A stretch of 64,000 bases of DNA, taken from contig CM043951.1 of NCBI GenBank assembly GCA_014529385.2, forward strand, positions 108,132,469 to 108,196,468. Reading direction: 5' to 3'. Below, in pieces: positions 35,753 through 47,178 of this stretch. The notes under the pieces were generated by a model, which saw only the letters and a list, made by a program, of their open reading frames with translations, searched no databases and was not told the origin of the DNA. The stretch is from Adiantum capillus-veneris (Eukaryota; Streptophyta; Polypodiopsida; Polypodiales; Pteridaceae). A program made the position numbers and the translations under genes. Each line of letters starts with the position of its first letter. Position 1 is the stretch's first letter.

Positions 35753-36195
35753 TGTTAACCCTCATGGCTCACGGATACCCTATCACCTACGACGGACGTT
35801 GTATTATTTACTTGGTAGAGTCAGGTACCCGGCTTGTCGGTCCAATAGGAAAAGGGTAAGAGTGATCGCCGATGAGAGGCGCACTCTAACTGGAACATGC
35901 AAGGGATTAGTTGGCTAAGCATGGGTGCCCAAGTGTGAATGGGTGAGCTCATATGGGCGATCATGATGGTGCGAAAGTGGTTGTGAAAAGAACTGTTAAC
36001 CCTCATGGCTCACGGACACCCTATCACCTACGACGGACGTTGTATTATTTACTTGGTAGAGTTAGGTACCGGGCTTGTCGGTCCAATAGGAAAAGGGTAA
36101 GAGTGATCGCCGATGAGAGGCGCACTCTAACTGGAACATTCAAGGGATTAATTGGCTAAGCATGGGTGCCCAAGTGTGAATGGGTGAGCACATAT
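35714..36195 (+). repeat. 241-bp tandem duplication across the insertion junction
   Basis: 35714-35954 and 35955-36195 are direct copies. Each contains 39 bp of the interrupted gene (GGGCGA(G/T)CATGATGGTGCG...GAAAAGAAC) followed by the first 202 bp of the LTR of element B. They differ at about nine positions. The duplication must be younger than the insertion, because the unit spans the junction. Confidence 0.9.
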
Positions 36196-36310
36196 AAAAG
36201 TCAACTAAACCTAAAATTCACTCATTCTCTCATTTGTGCAATTGAAAAGTGCTCTTGCTCCATCTCTATCTTCTTCTTCTTCATCTCCTTGTATGTGTGT
36301 GTGTGTATGC

Positions 36311-36367
<57 letters not shown>

Positions 36368-36593
36368 CGATCGAGCATTGCGGCGACGAGGTGGTTGAGT
36401 GCGGCGTAGCGGCGTCTCCCTCTTCTTCGCGGCGAGGAATCCTCCACGACAGCAAGCGTAGAGCGGTGAGTGACACACCATCGCCATCTTTGAGCTTACT
36501 AGTTTAGGCTTGTTGTGTGCTTGGAGCCATTTGTGGCTCGCACATAGTGTATCGGCAAGTTCCTTGCATTGACACGTGCGATATACGCACACA
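35994..36593 (+). repeat. 5' LTR of element B
   Basis: 600 bp. A TATA-like CATATAAAAG lies at about 36190-36199, followed by a (GA)n tract at 36312-36365 that would be near the start of the transcript. Confidence 0.92.
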
Positions 36594-36597
36594 TTTT

Positions 36598-36615
36598 TGG
36601 CGCCGCTGCCGGGGA
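36598..36615 (+). other. Primer binding site of element B (tRNA-Asp type)
   Basis: TGGCGCCGCTGCCGGGGA, one base different from the complement of the plant tRNA-Asp 3' end, four bases after the 5' LTR. Confidence 0.85.
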
Positions 36616-36939
36616 ATGTCATACACTAAGCTTGAATGGCACTTTGTGCTTCTTTTGTGGTGCAATTTCAATTGTAGGAAAGGTAAGGAAGGAGGGTGGT
36701 GTGTTGAGAAGAAGGATTTTGTGTTGCTACTGCGTATTTCTTTGTTAATGGAGTTTTCAAAGGTACTGTGTTTTTTTCTCTGTGTAAGCTGTTAGTATTA
36801 AGGTTGTTAGTTCTGTGTAATATAAAGTACAGTAAGTAGAAAGTAGATCTGTGAGAGCTAATGAAATGTGTTAGTGTGTAACAGTAGGTGTATTAGTTTT
36901 AAGTAGGTAGGTAGAGTGTGTGTGTGCTCGCGTGCAGGC

Positions 36940-39715
36940 CGCAGCGACCTTATCCTTTATTTGAAAAATAAAATAAATAATTAAAAAAAAATATATTTTT
37001 TTTAAAAAATAAAAATTTTAAAGGTAGAATTGGGATTGGGAATATCTCCCAGACCCAAGACCAAACCGAAGCCCCAAGCTCACCTCCGGCTCAGGCCTCA
37101 GTCGTCCTTTAAAATTACGAGTTTTAGCTTCACACGTAGCTAAAAATCGACTTTTTTGAGGACCAATGAAGCTTCAGGTGACCGAACATTGTGCTCTAAA
37201 GTACACCGCGACCCTCTGAGTGATACGCTCGTTTTGAGCTATCACACACTTTAATCAAAAAACCCAATCATTAAAAAACATTAAAAACGTTTAAAAAAAA
37301 ACACGTGAAAACGGACGCCTAAAAAAGTAAGCGGTTAACCTTCGAGGTTATTCGTCGACGCTTGTAGGGTGCCAAAGGCACATGTATCTACGCTCTGGTC
37401 GTGTGCTAGAGACGGAGCAACTAGAGAGAATTTTGACTTACGCGAGTTCTCAATATCCACCTATTTTAGGTTCCGGGCCCTCGGCAGTACAAACCAAGAC
37501 CCGAACATAGCGGCTAGTGACTCTTCCTCTGACTACAATGTCATGGAAGGTTTCCCAATGCTTAATCCCGATAGCTCAAGCCAAGACATGCATGCCATGG
37601 GCCCGCGGTCCGGGCAGAGCGTGCTTAGCCGCTTGAAGGAAACCTTTAGTAGAGCCACTCGCTCCGAACATGGAGCTAATGATGCAAAAGAGGGGGGTGG
37701 GGAAGTAAAGTCTCCATTCATGACCAATGTAGACCCTATGCCCTTAGAGAATGTGCACGTGAATACTTCATTCACTGCACCTCCTGACTCTTTAGAGCTA
37801 TTCCCCTCTGAGGTCATATAACCCGATGGTAGAAGCCTTGCCGAAGTGCAAGAGGTTGAGCGATATATCATTGCAGCTAGGGAAAAGGAAGTCGAGAGCT
37901 TGTGCAAGGCGGAGCAACGAAGAGAGTTAAAAGCGAAAGCCCCTATGTCAATATCCTTGCTAAGAGAGCAATCGAGTTCTCCTGACTTAGCAATCGCTAA
38001 GGGCCAACCCCTAGAAAGCAACATTGCATCTAGCTCAAAGAACACCCCTAGCACCTCAATCCTAGATGGAGTGTTCTTAAATGAGAACTGGGAGTACGAC
38101 CTACAAACGGAAACTCTAACCGACCTATACACAGGTCACACCTATCACGTGGGTTGGTTGGATGTCCTACAATCCACAATGGGTGCTACTAGTGTGGAGG
38201 ATCAACAATAAAGAGTTTGTTAGGTCATCCATAGGGTGATTGAGTTAGAGAGACAAAACAAGGGGATCAACATGCCTTCAACGGGTCTCATGAGATTCTT
38301 GGGTACAAGGAAGGCTAAACAACCGCGACGACCTTATCCTTTAAAAAAAAATAAAAAAATAAAATAAAAAAAAATAAAAATAAAAAATTTAAAGGTAGGA
38401 CCGGGATCGGAAATATCTCCCAGACCCAAGCCCAGATCCAAGCCCAAGCTCACGCTCAGACTTCGGCATCTATTGCCCTTTAAAAATTATGAATTTTAGC
38501 TTCACACGTAGCTAAAAATCGACTTTTTTGAGGACCAACGGAGCTTCAGGTGACCGAACGTTGTGCTGTAAAGCACACCACGACCCTCTGAGTGATACGC
38601 TCATTTTGAGCTATCACACACTTTAATAAAAAAGATCAATCATTAAAAAACATTAAAAACATTAAAAACGTAAAAAAACGAGTGAAAACGGACGCCTAAA
38701 AAAGTAAGCATTTAACCTTCGAGGTTATTCGTCGACGTTTGTAGGGTGCCAAAGGCACATGCATCTGCGCTCTGGTCGTGTGCTAGAGACGGAGCAACTA
38801 GAGAGAATTTTGACTTACGTGAGTTCTCATTATCCACCTACTTTAGGTTCCGTGCCCTCGGCGGGGACCCAAGGTAGTACAAACCAAGACTCGAACATAG
38901 AGGCTAGTGACTCTTCCTCTGACTACAACGTCATGGAGGGTTTGCCAATGCCTAATCCCGATAGCTCAAGCCAAGACATGCATGCCATGGGCCCACGGTC
39001 CGGGCAGAGCGTGCTTGAAGGAAACCTTTAGTAGACCCACTCACTCCAAACATGGAGCTAATGATGTAAATGAGGGGGGTGGGGAAGTAAATTCTCCATT
39101 TGTGACCAACGTAGACCCTATGCCCTTAGAGAATGTGCACGTGAATACTTCATTCAGTGCACCTCCTGACTCTTCAGAGTTATTTCCCTCCGAGGTCATA
39201 TTACCCGATGGTAGAACCCTTGCCGAAGTGCAAGAGGTTGAGCGCTATATCATTGCGGCTAGGGAAAAGGAAGTCGAGAGCTTATGCAAGGTGGAGCAAC
39301 GAAGAGAGTTAAAAGCAAAAGCCCCTATGTCAATATCCTTGCTAAGAGATCAATCAAGTGCTCCTCACTTAGCAACCGCTAAAGGGCAACCTCTAGAAAG
39401 AAACATTGCATCTAGCTCAAAGGACACCCCTAGCACCTCAATCCTAGATGGAGCGTTCTTAAATGAGAACTGGGAGTACGAACTACAAACGGAAACTCTG
39501 ACTGACCTGTACACAGGTCACCCCTATCACGCCCTATTACGTGGGTTGGTTAGATGTCCTACAATCCACAATGGGTGCTACTAGTGTGGAGGATCAACAA
39601 TAAAGAGTTTGTGAGGTCATCCACAGGGTCATTGAGTTAGAGAGACAGAACAAGGGGATCAACATGCCTTCAACGGGTCTCATGAGATTCTTAGATACAG
39701 GAAAGGCTAAACAAC
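36940..39715 (+). repeat. 1.4-kb tandem duplication of leader and gag start in element B
   Basis: The leader plus the first part of gag occurs twice, about 36940-38325 and 38326-39715. At the junction GGCTAAACAACCG is followed by the leader sequence CGACGACCTTATCC. The same GACCTTATC string occurs at the natural leader position (36950) and at the natural gag continuation (39717), so recombination at this short shared word is likely. The copies have since diverged and each carries its own frame damage. Confidence 0.85.
37369..38211 (+). pseudogene. First, truncated gag copy in element B
   Basis: The start block is MYLRSGRVLE at 37381, where a C-to-T change gives Tyr instead of His. Later come SSSQDMHAMG and a segment ending in the WLDVLQSTMGAT block. 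There is an in-frame TAA at about 37819. The copy ends in TAA near 38209 before the duplicated leader restarts. Only the N-terminal part of gag is present. Confidence 0.7.
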
Positions 39716-41602
39716 CGACCTTATCGCAAATGGAGACTCCCTCAGTAAGTCCGATTGATCCCCATATGTTGTTTCGCCAGGGGTCTCAGTGCAATCTGAG
39801 CCTACAAGTGATAGCTTTACTTTTCCAAGTCTAGCTTATCTTTCTCTTGATGACACCACGGCTACCATGCCTACCCCAATGATGGGCATGCCAAGAAACA
39901 CGCCATGGACCTCATTTGCTAGTAAAGCACCACTACATGGTAGCTCATTTCCTGCAACAGTACCTACAAGTGTGTACCAATCGTATACACTTGTAGGTAC
40001 ACACTTGTAGGTACTGTTGCAGGAGAGTACTGTACCAATCGTATACACTTGAAGGAGAGTGTATAGACTTATTTGGTATAGAACCCTAAGGGTAGAAGAA
40101 AAAAAATTTACCCTACTCTTAGGAGACTGTTCTCGAAAGAATACATAAGAGAGGGAGTGCTTTGAGGTGTAGCCTCTCAGCTCCAGAAAGCCCAACGAGA
40201 GGAAGGAGAGTCGGTGAGAGACTTTATTAGTCGCTTAAAGCATTTGAATTCTTGTTGTAATCCAAATGAACGCTTCAATAATAATCAATTTCTTGATAGA
40301 TTTATTTGGGGATTACGACATGAGGACATCTACAATGGCCTAGTCATTAGAGGTATCACCACTTGGGAAGCAGTCACCACCAATGCGATCCAATTGGAGG
40401 ATATTTAATGATTCAAGGAGAAAGAGTGTATGTTGAGCCTAAATCTATTAGCTAGGCAAGTGCTTCCTCTTGTTAGGTATATGTTCAAACGTAGTGCACA
40501 TGTAACAAAGATTAGCCAAAGTGCATGTGCCACAAAAGCTATTTTTGAAACTAATAACAGTGAATCAAAAGAGAAATTTGCATGCACACTATCAAAATAT
40601 ACATTAACAGCTTCCCTACAGTATATGCAAGCAAGACAAGGAGCTAAGCATCGGGGCATCAACCAATGACCCTAAAGCCTATTGCTAAGGAGCCAAAGAT
40701 ATATGAGATTAGCAGATCTCAGCAAGGCTATTCAAGAGAGTCTTAGAGACAATCGTGCTCCGCAAAAAAATCATATGTATCCAAGAAGGGAGCAACAATG
40801 GTGCTCAATATGCTATGGACCACATAGTACCAGTGAATGCCGTACTTTTAGAGTAAAATTCAATGGGAACTGCAATGCCTGTGGGAGGTATGGTCATCAA
40901 GCTAAGGATTGCATAGTATTTAAGCGCGCGATGGCCAATAGACCGACCTTAGCATGGACAGACACACCTGGAGTGCCTGCATTGATGTCGGCCCCACCTC
41001 TTGAATAAACAGCACAACACATGGTACCTAGGGCCCAAAATGTTGTTCAAACAACACCCTTACCACCTCTAGTGCTAGGACTGCAACCACCACATCCGGG
41101 AATCACTTCTATGAATCAAGTGGGTTGTGAGTCATCTATTGCTTTTTTGGAAGGCTGTGAGGAAGATATAGATCCTAATATTGCCTATGGGATGGATGTG
41201 CTTGAAGAAAGTCCACAATACTACATGGAGGACTATTGGGGACAAGTCAAACCTATCTATCAAGTAGCTGCTCTTGTTGCAAGAGGCCAAAATATTGATT
41301 ACACTACTAAGAGACCACCTCTTCAATGCTATGAGTGTGGAGGTCCGCATCGTGTGGCCGAGTGTCCTATTAGGCTACAAAAGAACACCACATTAATGCA
41401 AACCAATCAAGCGAGCACGTCTACAATGCCGATACTCATGTGTAATCGATGTGGCATAGATCGTTTGATTGCCCAATGTCCAAATAATCCAAATGCACCG
41501 AAGATCATGCCATTAAACTTGATTGAGGTTACCGAGGAGCCATCACAAAGTACACATGTGGTCCCAGTAAACGTACTCACACGATCGATGCTCCAAAAAT
41601 AA
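38759..41602 (+). pseudogene. Second gag copy in element B, core deleted
   Basis: It starts with MHLRSGRVLE at 38759 and runs through frameshifts near 39020 and 39600. The capsid core found in element A at about 960-1520 is missing: sequence jumps at about 40075 from the PTSVYQSY block to a rearranged segment and then to the region after the core. Zinc knuckles remain: CSICYGPHSTSEC and CNACGRYGHQAKDC (40800-40920), and CYECGGPHRVAEC (about 41330). Two of these have CX2CX3HX4C spacing, one residue shorter than the classical form. About 190 bp are inserted at 40454-40645 relative to A. Confidence 0.75.
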
Positions 41603-41689
41603 AATTATATTCTTGAGGAAAGAGACACGGCATCAATTGCCCAATCTCAGAAAAATAAGAAAACACGAAGGAAGAGATCGCAAAAACCA

Positions 41690-42343
41690 GTGAAGTCAGA
41701 CCCCAAATCAAAGACCAACATAGGGACTGGTAATGACCCCGTATATATGAACGACACTGAAGAGGATTCTGATTCAGGTGAAACCATGGAGACCAAAATG
41801 ACCACTAATATAGAAACGAACAAGGAAGATCTTCATGAGCCACAATGGCCAGGATCCAAGAAGAAGATAGGAACTTATCCAAACCCTATAGAGGAGATCG
41901 AGCGAGTCAAGCAATTAAGAATTTTGGTAGAAGATACCCAAAGGGATCTAGAACCAGCACCTAGGCAGATCTAGATTACAGACACCGTGTTCCCTACGCA
42001 ACTACAACCTCACCAAGTCCATAGACCCTTAGCCATACCTGGTGTCATCCAAGAAGAAAGTGACTTAAAGTCATGGGAAAGTGGGCGTACTTACTTCTTA
42101 ATGGAAAGAATGTTTACAGAGGGACTACCTGATCCTATAGAAGAAATGGAGATCCCATCTTCCCCAGGTCAAGGGATTGAAGCCCAAAAGGTGCCGTTAA
42201 ACATTGCCAAATTGATGGATTTCATGTCTTTAGAAGTTAGAACCACCATCATGTCTAAACTATATAAAGACCCTGAGCTAGTCCCAGCTCCTCGAGCCTT
42301 CCTCAATGGAGAATTAAAGTTTGGGCTACCACAATTTGCATAG
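41690..42343 (+). pseudogene. Spacer region of the gag-pro polyprotein
   Basis: Two frames (41690-41974 and 41987-42343) separated by a TAG encode hydrophilic, acidic sequence (MNDTEEDSDSGETMETKMTT) without a domain. They lie in the order expected between nucleocapsid and protease, so they are probably polyprotein linker. Confidence 0.45.
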
Positions 42344-43072
42344 ATGGATGGAGCTGGGGAGATGCCAATAGAGGAGGAACAATCAGATCCACAACCCAAC
42401 CTAGATGAGAACCTCGTTATAGAAATACCTGTTAACAACTTGGGACAATACTTTGAGGGTGATGAATCCAATGCAACCATACCAATCACTACCAAGGGAT
42501 TAACTGTGAAGAGAATCCTTGATGGTGGCGTTGGGGTTAGCATTGTGACTAAAAATTGATGGGAAACTATGGGAAGACCTCACCTTGCGACCACAACCAT
42601 AGTAGTGAAGATGGCCAATGGGTCTATTGTTAAACCTATTGGGATGCTAGAAGATCTCAAGATCAAGGTCTTTGGACATAAAATAAGATCTACCTTCATT
42701 GTTATGGATTTCTCCAAATGCACTATGGCATCGGAGATGATCTTAGGACGTCCTTTCATGAGGGAAGTAGAAATGGTACATGACTGGTCTAAAAACCATG
42801 TCTACTTACAGTTCCAAGATTCTGTCATTCGAGTAGATCTTGTAACTGGTCGAGCACATCCTCTAGGAAATAGGTTTATAATTGATCACATATCTGACAC
42901 CACAATTCAGTCGGCCCCATTGCAGTATTGTTACACGTGTAAAGCGGAAACTGATGTTGGGGAAGATTCTCCTTATATGGATGTACTACCTGGGACGACT
43001 GAATCAGAAAATGTGGATTGGATCCACCTAGCAGCAACCATAGACACTTGGGGAAATAGAGGGACGACCTAG
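42344..43072 (+). pseudogene. Retropepsin-like aspartic protease of element B
   Basis: Two blocks, 42344-42559 and 42569-43072, are split by one TGA at 42557-42559. The first ends with VKRILDGGVGVSIVTKN; plant gypsy proteases often have DGG or DGA where other retropepsins have DTG or DSG. The second has SEMILGRPFMREVEMVHDWS, the conserved ILGRPF flap-end region. The enzyme would process the gag precursor. The internal stop suggests the copy is inactive. Confidence 0.75.
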
Positions 43073-43093
43073 GTAACACCTGAGGGGGATGAA

Positions 43094-43417
43094 ATGCCAC
43101 CACTCATACCTTTAAATATGCTACAAGCAATGTGTATAGCTTCTGACAAGACTCATCCTAATACAACGAAGAAAACATACAAGTGGGTCCCTAAAGCTTC
43201 TTTAGCGACCATGGCTGATGTTAAAAAACAGAAGCCTTGTAAGAAACGTACCACTCGCTCCAAGAAAAGTAAGAAAATGTGGCGTTGGATTCCTAAACAA
43301 CTATTGAAAGCCCAAGGCTACTATCAAGGAAATGATCAAACCTGGGTGCCAAAATGTAGATTGTGTTCTTACCTATCACCTGACCCATGTGAGCCCAATC
43401 CCGTAGCTCCAAAATGA
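43094..43417 (+). CDS. Small basic ORF with three W(V/I)PK repeats
   Basis: A 107-codon open frame just after the protease. It is strongly basic in the middle (KKRTTRSKKSKK) and has three spaced motifs: YKWVPKASL, WRWIPKQLL and QTWVPKCRL. A CRLCSYLSPDPC segment ends it. It stands where reverse transcriptase would start in an autonomous element. It may be a nucleic-acid-binding accessory protein or a remnant of pol replaced by other sequence. No family recognised. Confidence 0.45.
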   Translation: MPPLIPLNMLQAMCIASDKTHPNTTKKTYKWVPKASLATMADVKKQKPCKKRTTRSKKSKKMWRWIPKQLLKAQGYYQGNDQTWVPKCRLCSYLSPDPCEPNPVAPK

Positions 43418-43798
43418 ATCAACGATCACGAAAAGAAAAAAATCACAAAATGCTACACACCCACTCTAGAGCTAGTTTGGGTACTGAAGAAAGAACGATT
43501 TGTTCCACCTAGCTCAGGAAGGGGGGAGTCCCATGAAGCTTCTAGCTCCTCATGTAATGCATCCATAAAGGTAAAAGCTTCTCCACAACCTCCACCTATA
43601 ATAGTGGACCTCCATAAAGATACAAAGGAAGCCACACCTCCCAGTGTTCAAGAATCACCTGATGAACCACTTCAAGTTCGATCCTGGGAGAGTACCTTAC
43701 CACCCTTGCAACTCGACGAGGCACCTAAGGTAGTAGAAAACTATTGGCAAAAATCCTCACCTATTACCAACTGGAACAATTGGTTTCAAAGGGCGACG

Positions 43799-44380
43799 AG
43801 CACATTTCAAATGGTATGATCTACCCAAGGAAAGGGGGAGTGTTGTTGACATCCATCATTCACTTATTCCCCTCTCAACCATTTTTCAAATGGTATGATC
43901 TACCCAAGGAAGGGGGGAGTGTTGCTGACATCCATCATTCACTTACTCCGCTCTCAACCTTCCTCCCTGACCTCTCAATATCCCAATCTTAGGGAATGTA
44001 TATATAAAGCCTTATACTCACAAAAAAAAAGAAGAAAAAGAGCAAGAGCAATTAGCAAACGAGAAGGCACAATAAAAGTCAAAACATTGAAGAGACCTAT
44101 ACATTCACATCCGGTACACTGAAATAGAAACCTATGTCATTGAACACCTTTGATCCTCATCACTCGACTGATGGAGGGTAGGTAGGATTAGTACGATAGG
44201 AGTGTTTCTGTTTTAGAGTCGAGTGATTAGCAAAGTTCTTTTTTCCCACTGATGTGCCTCCTATAGGTATTCTTTGTGTTTCCTAGTGTGTACACGAACG
44301 TGTTGCTGTGGTTAGGATTTGGACCTTCGTGGAATCTTTATCTCGACTCATTCTTCAAATCAAGTGCAATTATCAACACA
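43799..44380 (+). repeat. Second, internal polypurine tract and LTR-like segment
   Basis: GGTATGATCTACCCAAGGAA followed by GGGGGAGTGTTG(T/C)TGACATCC occurs twice (about 43812 and 43890). From TGTTGCTGACATCC at 43920 to ATTATCAACA at 44378 the segment has LTR features: TGTTG...CAACA ends, a TATA-like TATATATAAAGCC near 44000 and an A-rich run after it. It may be the 3' LTR of a different element joined to the gag-pro part of B. Confidence 0.4.
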
Positions 44381-44430
44381 AACAAGTGTTTCTTGTCCAT
44401 TAGCACTGCCCCTTATCTTTTTGCATCCAT

Positions 44431-46477
44431 GTTTGTCTGCTTTAATTGTGATTGGTAGCATAATATTTAACACATTTTCTTAGTATCAAACATTAAATTC
44501 AATGTAATTTTTGTCATAATCACTTGTCTAGGTTTAAAAATCAAGCAGTCTGACTAAGCTAGTTTGACCAAGCTAGGCGTTAGAGATCTTCTCTTAATAC
44601 CATGGGGAATGCCTTCATGATAATCAATGGTTACTTAGGTTCTTAATCCATTTAGGCAGCATTGTGAGAAATGTACTAGGGCTTTCTAGTGGGCTTAGTC
44701 CCTATTGACCTTTAGCTTAAGTATTATAAAGGGAGTTTACTAGTGTGATGAGCCTGGGGAGGGTAACAGTGTTATATGACCCCCCAAAGTTACAAAATTA
44801 AAATGCTGAAAACGAACAAACAAAAAATCAAAGTGCCACAATGTAAAATCTTAAGCTGGAAGAGAAACCTCAGCTTGATTTGGTACTTCACTCACATGTA
44901 TCGCCTATGGTACTAGAGCCCTAGAGGTTCCCAGTGTGGGCGCTTTTCCTTGAAAAGCAAAAAATCCAAGGCATACAAAATAAGCACACACATCAAAATT
45001 GAATCACTGTGAAAAGACTTTGGGGGGTCAAAGAAAAAGTAATCCGTCAGGTGATGATTTCATGAGAAATTCCTTTTATCGTAGCTTAACTACAAGGTCT
45101 TATAGGTATAGCCTCTAGTCAGCCCTCAAACATGAAATACTTGGCTCTCGAGATTAAATAACTTAATTGACCAGAGAAAATCGAGAAGCTTACCCATGGT
45201 ATTAATAGTTGATCTTTAGTGCCTTTCGATCGTTAAATTAAAGACCCCCGACTTGTTTAATTTTTTACTTTTACATCTGTTTATGCATTTGATTATATTG
45301 CAATTTAATGTTTATTGTTGACAAATGGTTTAAAATTCTGTTACCAATCAAATTGTTTGCCTACAACTGCATATGCTTTTTAATTGCTTATGAGAATGCA
45401 ATTACTGTGCCAATGTTGTTTGATTTTGCAGTTTGTTTGCTTTAATTATGATTGCTAGCATAATATTCAACACATTTGCTTAGTACCAAACATTAAATCC
45501 AATGTAATTTTTTTGTCATAACCACTTGTCTAGGTTTAAAAATCAAGCATTCCGACTAAGCTAGTTTGACCAAGCTAGGTGTTAGAGATCTTCTCTTAAT
45601 ACCATGGGGAATGCCTTCCTAATTATCAATGGTTACTTAGGTGTTTAATCCAATTTAGGCAGCATTGTCTGAAATGTACTAGGGCTTTCTAGTGGGCTTG
45701 ACCCTATTGACCTTTAGCTTAAGTATTATAAAGGGAGTTTACTAGTGTGATGAGCCTGGGGAGGGTAACAGTGTTATATGACCCCCCAAATTTACAAAAT
45801 TAAAATGCAAAAAACGATCAAACAAAAAATCAAAGTGCCACAATGTAAAATCTTAAGCTGGAAGAGAAACCTCAGCTTGATTTGGTACTCCACTCACATG
45901 TATCGCCTATGGTACTAGAGCCCTAGAGGTTCCCAGTGTGGGCGCTTTTCCTTGAAAAGCAAAAAATCCAAGGCATACAAAATAAGTACACACACCAAAA
46001 TTGAATCACTGTGAAAAGACTTTGGGGGGGTCAAAGAAAAGGTAATCAATCAAGCGATGATTTCATGAGAAATTCCTTTTATAGTAGCTTAACTACAAGG
46101 CCTTCTAGGTATAGCCTCTAGTCAACCCTCAAACATGAAATACTTGGCTCTCGCGATTAAACAACTTAATTGACCAGAGAAAATTGAGAAGCTTACCCAT
46201 GGTATTAATAGTCGATCTTTAGTGCCTTTCGACCGTTAAATTAGCGACCCTAGACTTGTTTAATTTTTTACCTTTACAAGTGTTTATGCGTTTGATTATA
46301 TTACAATTTAATGTTTATTGGTGACAAATGGTCACCCTACAACTGTCTATGCTTTTTAATTACAACTATCTATGCTTTTTAAATGACATTGCCAATCACA
46401 TTGTCTGCCTACAACTGCATATGATTTTTAATTGTATCTGAGAATGCAATTACTGTGCCAATGTTGTTTGATTTTGC
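44431..46477 (+). repeat. 1-kb tandem duplication in the non-coding 3' part of element B
   Basis: 44431-45430 and 45431-46477 are direct copies, starting GTTTGT(C/T)TGCTTTAATT and ending TGTTTGATTTTGC. Copy 2 has an extra block with repeated CTATGCTTTTTAA near 46345-46385. Neither contains an open frame of 60 codons or more. Confidence 0.9.
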
Positions 46478-46586
46478 GGTGACTGAAGAAGGCTAAGGAC
46501 ATTCATCTCAAATGTTCTTCCACCTCGATGAATGAGCTTCAACTCAATAGCTTCCGAGGAAGGAATCTACATAAGGAAGGGGGGCA

Positions 46587-47173
46587 TGTTAACCCTCACG
46601 GCTCACGGACACCCTATCACCTACGACGGACGTTGTATTATTTACTTGGTAGAGTTAGGTACCGGGCTTGTCGGTCCAATAGGAAAAGGGAAAGAGTGAT
46701 CGCCGATGAGAGGCGCACTCTAACTGGAACATTCAAGGGATTAGTTGGCTAAGCATGGGTGCCCAAGTGTGAATGGGTGAGCTCATATAAAAGTCAACTA
46801 AACCTAAAATTCACTCATTCTCTCATTTGTGCAATTGAAAAGTGCTCTTGCTCCATCTCTATCTTCTTCTTCTTCATCTCCTTGTGTGTGTGTATGCGTG
46901 AGAGAGAGAGAGAGAGAGAGTGAGAGAGTGAGTGCGATCGAGCATTGCGGCGGCACGACGGCGCCGGCGAGGCGGTTGAGCACGGTGTAGCGGCATCTCC
47001 CTCTTCTTCATGGCGAGGAATCCTCCACGACAGCAAGCGTAGAGCGGTGAGTGACACACCATCGCCATCTTTGAGCTTACTAGTTTAGGCTTGTTGTGTG
47101 CTTGGAGCCATTTGTGGCTCGCACACAGTGTATCGGCAAGTTCCTGCATTGACACGTGCGACATACGCGCACA
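46587..47173 (+). repeat. 3' LTR of element B
   Basis: 587 bp, closely matching the 5' LTR. The GA tract is shorter and interrupted (about 46900-46930), and there is a GC-rich insertion near 46950-46975. A TATA-like CATATAAAAG lies at about 46785-46794. Confidence 0.92.
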
Positions 47174-47178
47174 AGAAC

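Larger units (their letters stand above)
35994..47173 (+). mobile_element. LTR retrotransposon B, gag-protease only, non-autonomous
   Basis: A complete insertion of 11.2 kb, with LTRs at 35994-36593 and 46587-47173 (TGTTAACCCTC...CACA). AGAAC lies on both sides (35989-35993 and 47174-47178). A tRNA-Asp-type primer site and a polypurine tract (AAGGAAGGGGGGCA, about 46573-46586) are in place. The interior holds a duplicated leader-gag segment, a gag with a missing core, zinc knuckles, a retropepsin-like protease, a basic ORF and then about 3 kb of non-coding DNA. No reverse transcriptase, RNase H or integrase is readable. It must have been mobilised by enzymes from a relative. Same family as element A. 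Confidence 0.9.

Noticed and set aside
37533-38132. 199-codon minus-strand frame
   Set aside because: Antisense shadow of the first gag copy of element B.
44458-46528. Search for reverse transcriptase or integrase in the 3' part of element B
   Set aside because: No open frame of 60 codons and no YVDD/FVDD, DSG or HHCC-like motif seen; the segment is a non-coding tandem duplication.
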